A program made the translations under genes and the position numbers. The notes below the pieces were generated by a model, which was not told where the DNA came from, made no database searches, and saw nothing but the letters and a program-made list of their open reading frames with translations. A stretch of 64,000 bases of DNA from the NCBI GenBank assembly GCA_027311025.1, contig DAICZS010000006.1, positions 1 through 64,000 on the forward strand, in the 5' to 3' direction. Source of the DNA: Ferrovaceae bacterium (lineage in GTDB: Bacteria; Pseudomonadota; Gammaproteobacteria; Burkholderiales; Ferrovaceae). Every line of letters starts with the position of its first letter. Position 1 is the first letter of the stretch. Shown here one piece after another: positions 10,696-19,751 of this stretch.

Positions 10696-11001
10696 ATGAC
10701 GAAGTCCGAGCTCATTAGCCTGCTGTCGGATCGTTACACGCAGCTGGTTGCAAAAGATACGGAACTGGCTGTCAAGACGATCCTGGACGCCATGAGTCAT
10801 AGCCTGGTGTCCGGCGAACGAATCGAGATTCGTGGCTTTGGTAGCTTTGGGCTGAATCACCGCCCCCCGCGTCTGGGACGCAATCCCAAGACGGGGGAGA
10901 AGGTCAGCGTTCCCGAGAAGTATGTGCCGCATTTCAAGGCCGGCAAGGAATTGCGTGACCGGGTGGATTACCCCAAGTCGGAACCCCCCGCAGGTAACTG
11001 A
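10696..11001 (+). CDS. ihfB: Integration host factor subunit beta
   Basis: IHF-beta pairs with IHF-alpha to bend DNA sharply at specific sites, supporting recombination and sigma-54 or other looped promoters. The 101 residues contain the DNABII signature [12 protein letters not shown] and the DNA-inserting arm tip [15 protein letters not shown] lies five bases before the ATG. A strong hairpin terminator follows the stop, closing the rpsA-ihfB unit. Confidence 0.97.
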   Translation: MTKSELISLLSDRYTQLVAKDTELAVKTILDAMSHSLVSGERIEIRGFGSFGLNHRPPRLGRNPKTGEKVSVPEKYVPHFKAGKELRDRVDYPKSEPPAGN

Positions 11002-11005
11002 AACT

Positions 11006-11038
11006 CGGCGGGCGTTGTGAAACGCCCGCCGTTTTATT
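11006..11038 (+). terminator. Rho-independent terminator after ihfB
   Basis: An 11-base-pair stem CGGCGGGCGTT / AACGCCCGCCG with a GTGA loop is followed by TTTTATT. It sits directly after the ihfB stop and only about a dozen bases before the lapA start, so lapA-lapB need either read-through or their own promoter. Confidence 0.85.
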
Positions 11039-11050
11039 AGGGATGATCGG

Positions 11051-11371
11051 ATGGTTTACCTCAAATGGCTGGTGCGCATCGTCATCTTCGTCCTGTTGCT
11101 GGGTTTTGCAGTCAAGAACCTGGAGCCGGTCACGCTCAACTATTTCATGGGGTATCAGTGGCAAGAGCCGCTGGTGGTCATCTTGCTGGCATTCACGATA
11201 CTGGGTGTGGTGATCGGCCTTCTGGCCGCCATGAGTACGCTGTTTCGCCAGCGGCGCGAAATCCAGGGCCTGCGTCGTGAGCTGCGGCGCCTGGACAAGA
11301 ACGTGAATGAAGCCCCCGCCACATCGCCCATCGCGGATACGGCCACGGCAGGCCATGTGGACGTGATGTGA
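11051..11371 (+). CDS. lapA: LapA family inner-membrane protein (DUF1049)
   Basis: LapA is a small inner-membrane partner of LapB in control of lipopolysaccharide assembly. The 106-residue protein has two membrane segments (about residues 5-21 and 40-62, the second rich in V/I/L/A) followed by a basic, coiled-coil-like cytoplasmic tail FRQRREIQGLRRELRRL. Adjacency to lapB 49 bases downstream is the diagnostic context. The ATG lies after AGGGATGATCGG, a modest ribosome binding site. Confidence 0.9.
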   Translation: MVYLKWLVRIVIFVLLLGFAVKNLEPVTLNYFMGYQWQEPLVVILLAFTILGVVIGLLAAMSTLFRQRREIQGLRRELRRLDKNVNEAPATSPIADTATAGHVDVM

Positions 11372-11420
11372 AGAACCCATCACCTGTATTGGGTGAGCAG
11401 ACAGGATCGCGTTCATTCTG

Positions 11421-12620
11421 ATGGATTTCCAATCTTACTGGTTACTGGCATTACCCATGTTTTTTGGTCTGGGCTGGCTTGCTGCCCGGGTGGACATTCG
11501 CCACCTGTTGACCGAATCGCGGGCCTTGCCTGCGTCCTATTTCAAGGGACTCAATTTTCTGCTCAACGAACAGCCCGACAAGGCCATCGAGGCCCTGATC
11601 GAGGTGGCCCGTGCCGATCAGCAGACCGTCGAGCTGCATTTCGCCCTGGGCAGCCTGTTTCGTCGTCGCGGCGAGGTGGATCGGGCCACCCGCATGCACC
11701 AGAATCTGGTGGATAGAAGCGATCTGGGCAGCAGCCAGCGTACGGCGGCATTGCATGAGTTGGCCCAGGACTATTTGAAAGCCGGCTTGCTGGACCGGGC
11801 CGAGGCCCTGTTTCAGGATCTGCGCAAAACCGAGTTTTCCGAGTCGGCCTTGCGCTATCTGCTGGAGATTTACGTCACCGAGAAAGACTGGCAGAAGGCC
11901 ATCGAAACGGCAGAAGCCCTCGAAGTGGCCACCGGCAATTCATATCGCAGCGAAGTGGCCAACTTCCATTGCGAGCGCGCGGCCATGGAATACAGTCATT
12001 CGCGTCTGGAAGAGGCGCATGCCCAGATTGCCGCAGCGCTCGAAGCCCACCGCAAGTGCGTCCGGGCCAATGTGATGCTGGGCAACTGGGCCCAGCGCGA
12101 AGGCCGGCACGAAGAGGCCGTGGCCATCTGGAAGCGCATCGAGGGGCAGGCACCCGAATACCTGTTCCTGATTGCGGCACCCTTGATTGAATCTGCGCGC
12201 AAACTGGGACAGACCCCCGAGGCCCTGACGTTGTTGCGTGGCTGGCAGCAGCGCTATCCCGCCCTCGATTTGCTGGGGGTGGTGTTTCAGGCCACCCTGG
12301 AAGAGGAGGGGGCCGAAAGCGCCCTGCGGCTGGTGCGCGAAGAGCTGTACCGCAATCCATCCCTGGGTGCGCTCGACAAGTTTCTGGATGCCCAGCTTGC
12401 CACGGCAACGCCAGATCAGCGTGCCGACGTACAAATGATGCGCGACCTGGTGCATGCACACAGCAGCCGCCTGTCCCTGTTTCAGTGCGGCAGTTGCGGT
12501 TTCAAGGCGCGAACCTTTCATTGGCATTGTCCTGCCTGTGGCGGGTGGGACACCTATCCGCCACGCCGCAATGCCGAGGGTGAACTGTCGCAGGCCGGCA
12601 GCAACCGGAGCGGCATGTAA
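11421..12620 (+). CDS. lapB: Lipopolysaccharide assembly protein LapB (YciM)
   Basis: LapB is a membrane-anchored TPR scaffold that, in E. coli, directs FtsH to LpxC and so limits lipid A synthesis. The 399 residues show an N-terminal membrane anchor ([17 protein letters not shown]), a series of TPR repeats over about residues 35-330, and a C-terminal rubredoxin-like metal knuckle CGSCGF...CPACGGW (about 355-375). The stop shares its last base with the pyrF start (TAATG). lapAB-pyrF is a common proteobacterial order. Confidence 0.95.
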   Translation: MDFQSYWLLALPMFFGLGWLAARVDIRHLLTESRALPASYFKGLNFLLNEQPDKAIEALIEVARADQQTVELHFALGSLFRRRGEVDRATRMHQNLVDRSDLGSSQRTAALHELAQDYLKAGLLDRAEALFQDLRKTEFSESALRYLLEIYVTEKDWQKAIETAEALEVATGNSYRSEVANFHCERAAMEYSHSRLEEAHAQIAAALEAHRKCVRANVMLGNWAQREGRHEEAVAIWKRIEGQAPEYLFLIAAPLIESARKLGQTPEALTLLRGWQQRYPALDLLGVVFQATLEEEGAESALRLVREELYRNPSLGALDKFLDAQLATATPDQRADVQMMRDLVHAHSSRLSLFQCGSCGFKARTFHWHCPACGGWDTYPPRRNAEGELSQAGSNRSGM

Positions 12621-13333
12621 TGCTGGACCGCCCCGTCATCGTCGCACTGGATGCGGCCACCGAAGCTGCGGCCCGATCCCTTGCTGATCGTCTGGATCCG
12701 GCGCTGTGTCGGGTCAAGGTGGGCAAGGAGCTTTTCACGGCTGCCGGTCCGTCCTTCGTGGAATATCTGGTCAGGAAAGGGCACTCGGTTTTTCTGGACC
12801 TTAAGTATCACGATATTCCCAATACCGTCGCCGCCGCCTGTCGCGCTGCTGCGGGGTTGGGTGTGTGGATGGTGGACGTGCATGCCTCTGGAGGGCCAGC
12901 CATGCTCGAGGCTGCCCGCAATGCGCTGGAAACCGCCCAGGGCCCAGACCGTCCCAGGCTTGTCGCCATCACGGTGCTGACCAGCCTTGCCGAATCCGAT
13001 CTGCAACGCATCGGCATGGCTGGCCCCATTCCCGATGCCGTGCTGCGCCTGGCACAACTCGCCGGCGATTGCGGGCTGGATGGCGTGGTGTCCTCGGCCA
13101 GCGAAGCCGCCATGTTGCGCACCCGTGTGTCGCCTTCCTTTTTGCTGGTCACCCCGGGAATTCGCCTGCCGGGTGCAGCGAAGGATGACCAGGTGCGCAT
13201 CGTCACGCCGCAGCAGGCCATCGCCGCAGGTTCCGACTATCTGGTGATTGGGCGGCCCATCACGCAAAGCCCAGACCCCGTGGCAACCCTTTCCGAAATC
13301 AATGCTTCACTCCAAAAAATAACACGATCATGA
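12620..13333 (+). CDS. pyrF: Orotidine 5'-phosphate decarboxylase
   Basis: PyrF decarboxylates OMP to UMP, the last step of de novo pyrimidine synthesis. The 237-residue TIM barrel carries the catalytic signature [13 protein letters not shown] (about residues 55-67) and a phosphate-binding loop near VTPGIRLPG...DDQ and VIGRPI. It starts one base inside lapB and overlaps ugd by four bases, so it sits in a tightly coupled run of genes. Confidence 0.97.
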   Translation: MLDRPVIVALDAATEAAARSLADRLDPALCRVKVGKELFTAAGPSFVEYLVRKGHSVFLDLKYHDIPNTVAAACRAAAGLGVWMVDVHASGGPAMLEAARNALETAQGPDRPRLVAITVLTSLAESDLQRIGMAGPIPDAVLRLAQLAGDCGLDGVVSSASEAAMLRTRVSPSFLLVTPGIRLPGAAKDDQVRIVTPQQAIAAGSDYLVIGRPITQSPDPVATLSEINASLQKITRS

Positions 13334-14652
13334 AAATCTCCATCATCGGTACCGGCTATGTAGGCCTGGTCAGCGGCGCCTGTCTCGCAGAGGTGGGCAA
13401 CCATGTGCTCTGCCTTGACCTCGACCCTGCAAAGATTGCCATCCTGCGCAACGGCGGCATTCCCATTTACGAGCCGGGCCTCGAAGCCATGGTCAACCGC
13501 AACGTGGCGGCAGGACGCCTGTCCTTTACCACCGACGTTGCCGAAAGCGTCGCCTATGGCCAGGTGCAATTCATCGCCGTGGGTACGCCTCCCGACGAAG
13601 ACGGTTCGGCCGACTTGCAGCACGTGGTTGCGGCGGCGCGCAACATCGGCCGTTACATGGATAGCCGCAAGGTCATCGTGGACAAGTCCACGGTTCCCGT
13701 GGGGACGGCAGACAAGGTGCGTGCAGCCATCCAGAACGAACTGGCCACACGCGGCGTGAATGTGCCCTTCAGTGTGGTGTCCAACCCTGAATTCCTCAAG
13801 GAAGGGGCTGCAGTCGAGGATTTCATGAAGCCTGACCGCATCGTGGTGGGCGCTGAAGACCCTCACGCCATCGAGGTCATGCGCGCGCTTTATGCGCCAT
13901 TCCAGCGCAACCACGAGCGCCTCATCCTGATGGACATCAAATCCGCCGAGCTCACCAAATACGCTGCCAATGCCATGCTGGCCACGCGCATCTCCTTCAT
14001 GAATGAGCTCGCCCTGCTGGCTGAACGCCTGGGTGCCGACATCGAGCGCGTGCGTCAGGGCATCGGTTCTGATCCGCGCATCGGCTACCAGTTTCTTTAT
14101 CCCGGCTGCGGCTATGGCGGCTCCTGTTTTCCCAAGGATGTACAGGCCCTGATGCGTACTGCGGCGGGCAGCGGCCTCGATCTCAAGATCCTCAAGTCGG
14201 TGGAGGCTGTCAATCAGCGCCAGAAGTCGGTGTTGCTGGAAAAGATCGTGCATCGTTTCGGTGAAAACCTGAGCGGCCGGCATTTTGCCGTGTGGGGGCT
14301 TGCATTCAAGCCCAATACGGACGACATGCGCGAGGCACCCTCGCGGGTGCTGATCGATGGGTTGCACGCGCGAGGCGCCACCGTGGCGGCTTACGATCCG
14401 GTGGCCATGGACGAAGCCCGACACCTCTATGGCACCCAGGATTTCCTGCGTTTTGCACTCTCGCCCGAAGACGCGTTGACAGAAGCCGATGCGCTGGTCA
14501 TCGTGACCGAATGGAAGGAGTTTCGCAGTCCGGATTTTGACGCGATCAAGGCCACGCTGCGCCATCCGCTCATCTATGATGGCCGCAACCTGTACGAACC
14601 GCTCCAGGTACGGCAGGCCGGGCTGGAATACTTTGGCATCGGAAGACTCTAA
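13330..14652 (+). CDS. ugd: UDP-glucose 6-dehydrogenase
   Basis: This NAD-dependent enzyme oxidises UDP-glucose twice to UDP-glucuronate, a precursor for polysaccharide or lipid A decoration. The 440 residues have an N-terminal Rossmann motif [17 protein letters not shown], a central dimerisation helix region, and the catalytic cysteine in [13 protein letters not shown] (about residue 261). A C-terminal UDP-binding domain completes it. It overlaps pyrF by ATGA and rfaE1 by one base, which places it with LPS sugar genes. Confidence 0.95.
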   Translation: MKISIIGTGYVGLVSGACLAEVGNHVLCLDLDPAKIAILRNGGIPIYEPGLEAMVNRNVAAGRLSFTTDVAESVAYGQVQFIAVGTPPDEDGSADLQHVVAAARNIGRYMDSRKVIVDKSTVPVGTADKVRAAIQNELATRGVNVPFSVVSNPEFLKEGAAVEDFMKPDRIVVGAEDPHAIEVMRALYAPFQRNHERLILMDIKSAELTKYAANAMLATRISFMNELALLAERLGADIERVRQGIGSDPRIGYQFLYPGCGYGGSCFPKDVQALMRTAAGSGLDLKILKSVEAVNQRQKSVLLEKIVHRFGENLSGRHFAVWGLAFKPNTDDMREAPSRVLIDGLHARGATVAAYDPVAMDEARHLYGTQDFLRFALSPEDALTEADALVIVTEWKEFRSPDFDAIKATLRHPLIYDGRNLYEPLQVRQAGLEYFGIGRL

Positions 14653-15596
14653 TGACGCTGAACGCTGCTTTGCTGGATCAATTCGCTGCCGCCCGCATTC
14701 TGGTGGTTGGAGATGTCATGCTGGACCGTTACTGGTTTGGCGATGTGAGCCGGATCTCGCCCGAAGCGCCGGTACCGGTCGTGCTGGTGGGCAAGACCGA
14801 GGAGCGCCCCGGGGGGGCCGCCAATGTGGCGCGCGGCGTGGCAGCGTTGGGAGCGCACTGCGACCTGCTCTCGGTGTGTGGTGACGACGAGCCGGGAAGG
14901 CGCCTGGAACAGCTGCTGCAAGCCGATGGCGTACAGGCCGTGCTGCACCGCGACCCTACCATCGATACCACCGTCAAACTGCGTGTCATTGGACGCCAGC
15001 AACAGCTGCTGCGCATCGATTTCGAAACCCATCCCAGCCATGAAGTGCTGCTCACCAAGCTCAGTGGCTTTGCCACCATGCTGGACCATGTGGACCTCGT
15101 CATTCTGTCCGATTACGGCAAGGGTGGGTTGCGCCACATCGAATCCATGATCGAGCAATGTCGCCGCGCCGGCAAACCCGTACTGGTGGACCCCAAGGGC
15201 GAGGACTACCGGCGTTATCGGGGGGCCACCCTGTTAACGCCCAACAAGTCGGAATTCCGTCAGGTGGCGGGCTCCTGGAAAAACGATACGGAACTGGCGG
15301 CCAAGGCCGAAAAGCTGCGTGCCGAGCTCAACCTTGACGCGCTGCTCGTCACCCGCAGCGAAGAAGGCATGACCCTCTACCAGCCCGGCCGCGTCACGCA
15401 CGAGCCCACCCATGCCCAGGAGGTTTATGATGTCAGTGGTGCGGGAGATACCGTGATCGCCACCCTGGGTGTGGCCGTGGCCTCTGGCATCGGCATGCAG
15501 GATGCCGTACGCCTGGCCAACCGGGCCGCAGGCATCGTGGTGGGCAAGTTGGGCACGGCAGTGGTCAGCCGTGAAGAATTGCGGCAATCCTTGTAA
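14652..15596 (+). CDS. rfaE1: D-glycero-beta-D-manno-heptose-7-phosphate kinase
   Basis: A ribokinase/PfkB-family sugar kinase that phosphorylates heptose 7-phosphate at C1 in ADP-heptose synthesis for the LPS inner core. The 314 residues contain the N-terminal substrate region [20 protein letters not shown] and the C-terminal anion-hole motif [11 protein letters not shown]. It is the kinase domain only; the adenylyltransferase half (RfaE2) found fused in E. coli HldE is not in this window. It starts one base inside ugd, and hldD follows. Confidence 0.94.
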   Translation: MTLNAALLDQFAAARILVVGDVMLDRYWFGDVSRISPEAPVPVVLVGKTEERPGGAANVARGVAALGAHCDLLSVCGDDEPGRRLEQLLQADGVQAVLHRDPTIDTTVKLRVIGRQQQLLRIDFETHPSHEVLLTKLSGFATMLDHVDLVILSDYGKGGLRHIESMIEQCRRAGKPVLVDPKGEDYRRYRGATLLTPNKSEFRQVAGSWKNDTELAAKAEKLRAELNLDALLVTRSEEGMTLYQPGRVTHEPTHAQEVYDVSGAGDTVIATLGVAVASGIGMQDAVRLANRAAGIVVGKLGTAVVSREELRQSL

Positions 15597-15621
15597 ACAG
15601 CATACGGCAGGAACAACCAGC

Positions 15622-16629
15622 ATGGTCACCATCGTCACCGGCGCCGCCGGATTCATCGGCGCCAACATCGTGAAGGAACTCAACCGGCGCGGCATCACCA
15701 GCGTCGTGGCAGTGGATAACCTGGAGAAGGCCGGAAAATTCAAAAATCTGGCGGATTGCACCATCGCAGATTATCTCGACAAACGCGAATTTCTGGCGAT
15801 GCTCGAATCCGATTCCCTGGACCAGGAAGTATCGGCGATACTGCATCAAGGGGCCTGTTCCGACACCATGGAACATAATGGCCGCTACATGATGGACAAC
15901 AATTTCCGTTACACCTGCAAGGTGTTTCGCTATTGCCAGGATCACGAAATCCCCCTGGTGTATGCGTCGTCTGCGTCCGTGTATGGCGCCAACACCACCT
16001 TCAGGGAAGAACCTGCCTGTGAAAGCCCGCTCAATGTGTACGGCTACTCCAAACTGGCCTTCGACCAGTATTTCAGGCAGCGTGCCCAGGAATCCGGGTT
16101 GACCGCACCCTGTGTTGGCCTGCGCTACTTCAACGTGTACGGACCCCACGAACAGCATAAAGAACGCATGGCCTCCGTGACCTTCCATTTTTTCAACCAG
16201 TATCTGGAGAAAGGCAAGATCCGGCTCTTTGAAGGGTGTGATGGGTACGCCCACGGCGAGCAACGGCGTGATTTCATTTCCGTGGAAGACATCGTCAGGG
16301 TCAACCTGTGGTTTCTTGATCATCCCGAAATCTCGGGCATCTTCAACCTCGGAACAGGGCGCAGCCGCACCTTCAACGACGTGGCCGTGGCCACCATCAA
16401 TGCCATCCGTGCCACGAAGGGTGAGGATGAACTGACCCTGCAGGACATGCGCGCCCGGGAATTGATCGAATATATTCCCTTTCCCGACGCCTTGAAGGGA
16501 AAGTACCAAAGCTACACTGAAGCGGACATGAAGAGTCTTCTGGAAGCGGGCTATGACTACCCCTTCCTGGATGTCACCGAAGGCGTGGCACGCTATGTGG
16601 CCCAGATGACGGGAACCACCATTCGTTGA
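15622..16629 (+). CDS. hldD: ADP-L-glycero-D-manno-heptose 6-epimerase
   Basis: HldD epimerises ADP-D,D-heptose to ADP-L,D-heptose, the last step before LPS core transfer. It is an extended SDR of 335 residues with [11 protein letters not shown] for the dinucleotide site at the N-terminus and YGYSK as the catalytic Tyr-Lys pair. The ORF track starts at 15469 inside rfaE1. The ATG at 15622, preceded by AGGAAC, gives the correct SDR N-terminus. A strong terminator follows. Confidence 0.96.
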   Translation: MVTIVTGAAGFIGANIVKELNRRGITSVVAVDNLEKAGKFKNLADCTIADYLDKREFLAMLESDSLDQEVSAILHQGACSDTMEHNGRYMMDNNFRYTCKVFRYCQDHEIPLVYASSASVYGANTTFREEPACESPLNVYGYSKLAFDQYFRQRAQESGLTAPCVGLRYFNVYGPHEQHKERMASVTFHFFNQYLEKGKIRLFEGCDGYAHGEQRRDFISVEDIVRVNLWFLDHPEISGIFNLGTGRSRTFNDVAVATINAIRATKGEDELTLQDMRARELIEYIPFPDALKGKYQSYTEADMKSLLEAGYDYPFLDVTEGVARYVAQMTGTTIR

Positions 16630-16652
16630 GCGAATTCGCGCGGCATGCTCCA

Positions 16653-16679
16653 GGGGGCCTTCGTGGCCCCCTTTTCTTT
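16653..16679 (+). terminator. Rho-independent terminator after hldD
   Basis: A GC stem GGGGGCC / GGCCCCC with loop TTCGT is followed by TTTTCTTT. It ends the lapAB-pyrF-ugd-rfaE1-hldD run and lies about 14 bases before the next gene's start, which overlaps no part of the stem. Confidence 0.88.
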
Positions 16680-16693
16680 ATGTGGAGACTGCC

Positions 16694-17059
16694 ATGAACC
16701 TGAAAACGACCTGCCGTGAAATGGGCTGCTTCATGCGCCGCCTGCTCTGGGCCTTCCTTGCCAGCCTGGCCTTGTGGGGGCATGCCTGGGCGGTGGTGGA
16801 CATCAACAGCGCCGATGAGGCGCAGTTGCGCACCGTCAAGGGCATCGGCCCCGTCAAGGCCCGGGCCATCCTGTCATACCGTGCCAAAAATGGTCCGTTC
16901 CGCTCGGTGACGGACCTGCGTCGGGTCAAAGGCTTCGGGGCCAAGACCATCGCCCGCATTGGGCCTTCCATCACGCTCTCGGGCAAGCCCGTGGCTGGCC
17001 TCCCTGCAGGCCAGGCCGCTGCAGCCCAGAGTGGCGTGGGCCCGCGTGGACGACACTGA
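16694..17059 (+). CDS. ComEA-like helix-hairpin-helix DNA-binding protein
   Basis: A small (121-residue) exported protein with a helix-hairpin-helix pair: DINSADEAQLRTVKGIGPVK and LRRVKGFGAKTIARIGP, the arrangement in ComEA-type DNA receptors of competence systems. A hydrophobic signal segment (LLWAFLASLALWGHAWA) precedes the domain, so it should act in the periplasm. GGAG six bases upstream supports the ATG at 16694 over the GTG at 16682 in the ORF track. No other competence genes are in the window, so the role in DNA uptake is inferred from the family. Confidence 0.8.
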   Translation: MNLKTTCREMGCFMRRLLWAFLASLALWGHAWAVVDINSADEAQLRTVKGIGPVKARAILSYRAKNGPFRSVTDLRRVKGFGAKTIARIGPSITLSGKPVAGLPAGQAAAAQSGVGPRGRH

Positions 17060-17098
17060 TCATGATGAAAACGGACGATCTGTGCTAAAGTTTTGGGC

Positions 17099-17986
17099 AT
17101 GATAAAAACCATCGAAGCATGCATTGGCGATACGCCACTTGTTCCGTTGCGGCATTTGCCCGGCAACACCACCAACAAGATCTACGCCAAGCTGGAAGGC
17201 AACAATCCGGCCGGGTCGGTCAAGGATCGTCCCGCGCTCTCCATGGTCAAGCGCGCCGAGGCGCGCGGCGACATCAAACCGGGCGACACCCTGATCGAGG
17301 CCACCAGCGGCAATACGGGCATCGGCCTGGCGCTGGCCGCCTCGCTGCGCGGCTATCGTCTGGTCTTGATCATGCCGGAGCATTTGAGCGTTGAACGGCG
17401 CCAGACCATGCGCGCCCTGGGAGCCGAAATCCTCTTGACGCCGCAGGCGGGGGGTATGGAGGCGGCCCGGGATCTCGCCGAGAACATGCGTGATGCAGGC
17501 GAGGGCATCATCATGGACCAGTTCAACAATCCGGATAATCCCCTGGCCCATTACGAAACCACCGGGCCTGAAATCTGGCGCGACACGGCAGGCCAGATCA
17601 CGCATTTCGTGGCCACCATGGGGACCACGGGCACCATCATGGGGGTGGCGCGCTACCTCAAGGAACAAAACCCGGCCGTCCAGATCGTGGGCGTCTATCC
17701 CGCTGAAGGGGCAAACGTGCCGGGCATTCGCAAGTGGCCTGAAGCCTATATGCCCAAGATCTTCGATCGCCGCCTGGTCGACCAGATCATCGAGGTCAGC
17801 CAGCCGGCGGCAGAAGAAACCATGCGACGCCTTGCCAGGGAAGAGGGCATCTTTGCCGGCGTTTCCTCGGGTGGCGGTTGCTGGGCAGCGCTTCAGGTCT
17901 CCCAGACCGTTCAAAACGCCGTCATCGTGCATGTGGCCTGTGATCGCGGCGACCGCTATCTTTCCACGGGCGTCTATCCGGCATGA
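17099..17986 (+). CDS. cysM: Cysteine synthase B (O-acetylserine sulfhydrylase)
   Basis: A PLP beta-family enzyme making cysteine from O-acetylserine and sulfide or thiosulfate. The 295 residues include the PLP lysine in NPAGSVKDRPAL (about residue 43), the TSGNTG loop and a phosphate-binding GTTGTIMG. The shorter length and sequence fit CysM better than CysK. The ATG at 17099 is preferred to the upstream TTG at 17093. Its stop overlaps the next gene (ATGATG). Confidence 0.93.
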   Translation: MIKTIEACIGDTPLVPLRHLPGNTTNKIYAKLEGNNPAGSVKDRPALSMVKRAEARGDIKPGDTLIEATSGNTGIGLALAASLRGYRLVLIMPEHLSVERRQTMRALGAEILLTPQAGGMEAARDLAENMRDAGEGIIMDQFNNPDNPLAHYETTGPEIWRDTAGQITHFVATMGTTGTIMGVARYLKEQNPAVQIVGVYPAEGANVPGIRKWPEAYMPKIFDRRLVDQIIEVSQPAAEETMRRLAREEGIFAGVSSGGGCWAALQVSQTVQNAVIVHVACDRGDRYLSTGVYPA

Positions 17987-18765
17987 TGCCGGTTTTGGTC
18001 TTTGACATCGAGACCATTCCGGACTGCGAAGGTCTCATCAGGCTCTACGACCTCGACCCTGAAACGCCGCACGCAGAAGTGGCGACAAAAGCCTTTGCCG
18101 AGCGACGCGAAAAAACCGGTTCTGATTTCTTGCCGCATTACCTGCAGCGGGTGGTGTCCATTTCCTGTGCCCTGCGCAACCGTGACGGCTTCAAGGTCTG
18201 GTCGCTGGGTACGGCCGAAGATTCTGAAGCCAGCATCATTCAGCGCTTTTACGACGGAGTGGACAAGTACACGCCGCAACTGGTGTCATGGAATGGCAAG
18301 GGCTTCGATGCCCAGGTGCTGCATTACCGTTCGCTCATCCACGGCATCACGGCGGCGCGCTACTGGGACACCGGCGAGGATGACAAGGATTTCAAGTGGA
18401 ACAATTACCTGTCGCGCTACCATCCCCGCCATCTGGATTTGATGGATGTGCTGGCGCTCTACAACAATCGGGCCAACGCGCCGCTTGATGCCCTGGCCAA
18501 GCTGATTGGCTTTCCCGGAAAGCTGGGCATGGATGGCAGCGCCGTCTGGCAGTCCTATCAGAACGGGGACATCGCCGGCATTCGCGCCTACTGTGAAACT
18601 GACGTCCTCAACACCTATCTGCTTTACACGCGTTTTCAACTGGTGCGCGGGCAGTTTACGCCGGCACAGTACCAGGAGGAGCTCGTCTTCATCCGCAACA
18701 CCATTGCCGGGCTTGAAGGGCAGCACTGGAAGGAATTCCTGGAGGCATGGAAGTCCGCAAACTGA
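17983..18765 (+). CDS. PolB-like 3'-5' exonuclease domain protein
   Basis: A 260-residue stand-alone DEDD exonuclease resembling the proofreading domain of family B DNA polymerases (WlaX-like). The three acidic motifs are visible: FDIETIPD at the N-terminus (Exo I), VSWNGKGFDAQVL in the middle (Exo II) and YCETDVLNTY near residue 205 (Exo III). It presumably degrades single-stranded DNA or RNA ends; the true substrate of this family is poorly known. It overlaps cysM by four bases and is coupled to a zinc-ribbon Smr protein just downstream. Confidence 0.82.
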   Translation: MMPVLVFDIETIPDCEGLIRLYDLDPETPHAEVATKAFAERREKTGSDFLPHYLQRVVSISCALRNRDGFKVWSLGTAEDSEASIIQRFYDGVDKYTPQLVSWNGKGFDAQVLHYRSLIHGITAARYWDTGEDDKDFKWNNYLSRYHPRHLDLMDVLALYNNRANAPLDALAKLIGFPGKLGMDGSAVWQSYQNGDIAGIRAYCETDVLNTYLLYTRFQLVRGQFTPAQYQEELVFIRNTIAGLEGQHWKEFLEAWKSAN

Positions 18766-19214
18766 TGGGGCTATGCCCCGAGTGCGGCAATCTGCGTGAT
18801 GCCCTGGAAGACCGTTGCCCCTTTTGCGACTGCCTGGGTGCCCCGCTGCCCAACCCTGAGCTTTCAGACCAGATTTTCGTCATTGACCTCGAGGCGGACA
18901 TGCCCACGGTGGCGGATGCACTGGAGCGGCTGGACCGACTGTTGCGCGTGGCGCAGGAGGCCGGCGTCAGGATGGTCAAGGTGATTCACGGCTATGGTTC
19001 TTCCGGCAAAGGCGGGCTGATCCGCGCGGCGTTTCGGGAGGGCCTGCTGTATCACCGCTGGGCAAACCGGGTCAGGGAATATCTGCCGGGTGAATCCCTG
19101 AAGGCAGGAAGCGAGGCGCTGCACGGCCTGTCCCGACATCACCAACAACGCATCAAAGACCTCAGGGGAAGCAGTCAGGGCAACCCTGGCATGACGATTC
19201 TGATCCTGGCCTGA
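18765..19214 (+). CDS. Zinc-ribbon Smr domain protein
   Basis: The N-terminus has a four-cysteine zinc ribbon (CPECG and CPFC) and the middle carries [17 protein letters not shown], the hallmark loop of Smr (MutS2 C-terminal) nuclease-type domains. The protein is about 149 residues from the ATG at 18765, which shares a base with the preceding stop (TGATG) and has GGAAG upstream; the ORF track start at 18747 adds six residues. Smr domains bind or cut branched DNA or RNA. Coupling to a 3'-5' exonuclease suggests joint nucleic acid processing, but that is inference. Confidence 0.75.
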   Translation: MGLCPECGNLRDALEDRCPFCDCLGAPLPNPELSDQIFVIDLEADMPTVADALERLDRLLRVAQEAGVRMVKVIHGYGSSGKGGLIRAAFREGLLYHRWANRVREYLPGESLKAGSEALHGLSRHHQQRIKDLRGSSQGNPGMTILILA

Positions 19215-19293
19215 GGCCCCCCTTTCCAATTGCCTGTGGGCTCACTATCATGAGCAAAGTCATATTCCTGTTTTGACGATAAGGGAGGCACCC

Positions 19294-19740
19294 ATGCTGG
19301 AGTTGAACGTCAATGGCCGTATCATGCGGGTCGATGTGGAACCCGAAATGCCGCTGCTGTGGGTTCTACGGGACCATCTGGGGCTTCCTGGCACGAAATA
19401 TGGCTGTGGCATCTCTGCCTGCGGCGCCTGTACCGTGCACCTGGATGGCGAGGCAGTACGCTCCTGTAGCGTGCCGGTTTCAACGGCACAGGGCAAAAAG
19501 GTCACCACCATCGAGGGGCTCTCCAAACACGGGCTGCATGCCGTCCAGAAAGCCTGGATCGAGCATGAGGTGCCGCAGTGCGGATATTGCCAGACCGGCA
19601 TGATCATGGCCACCGTGGCCCTGTTGGAAAAACACCCGCAACCCACGGATGCCCAGATCGACGAGATCGTCACCAACCTGTGTCGCTGCGGAACCTATGC
19701 GCGCGTCAGAAAGGCCATCCACGCACTCGCAAAATCCTGA
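19294..19740 (+). CDS. Molybdenum hydroxylase 2Fe-2S subunit (IorA type)
   Basis: This small subunit carries two [2Fe-2S] clusters that pass electrons from the molybdenum site. The first, plant-ferredoxin type, is in [17 protein letters not shown] plus a later cysteine; the second is in [10 protein letters not shown] and CRCGTYARV. At 148 residues it matches isoquinoline 1-oxidoreductase alpha-like proteins. AAGGGAGG five bases upstream fixes the start at 19294 rather than 19273. It has no Tat signal of its own and would be carried out with the large subunit, which follows after 11 bases. Confidence 0.9.
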   Translation: MLELNVNGRIMRVDVEPEMPLLWVLRDHLGLPGTKYGCGISACGACTVHLDGEAVRSCSVPVSTAQGKKVTTIEGLSKHGLHAVQKAWIEHEVPQCGYCQTGMIMATVALLEKHPQPTDAQIDEIVTNLCRCGTYARVRKAIHALAKS

Positions 19741-19751
19741 GGAGAATGACC

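Noticed and set aside
8995-10932. 645-residue - strand ORF opposite rpsA/ihfB
   Set aside because: Shadow ORF rich in His/Gln/Asp from reversed rpsA codons; no ribosome binding site or known domain.
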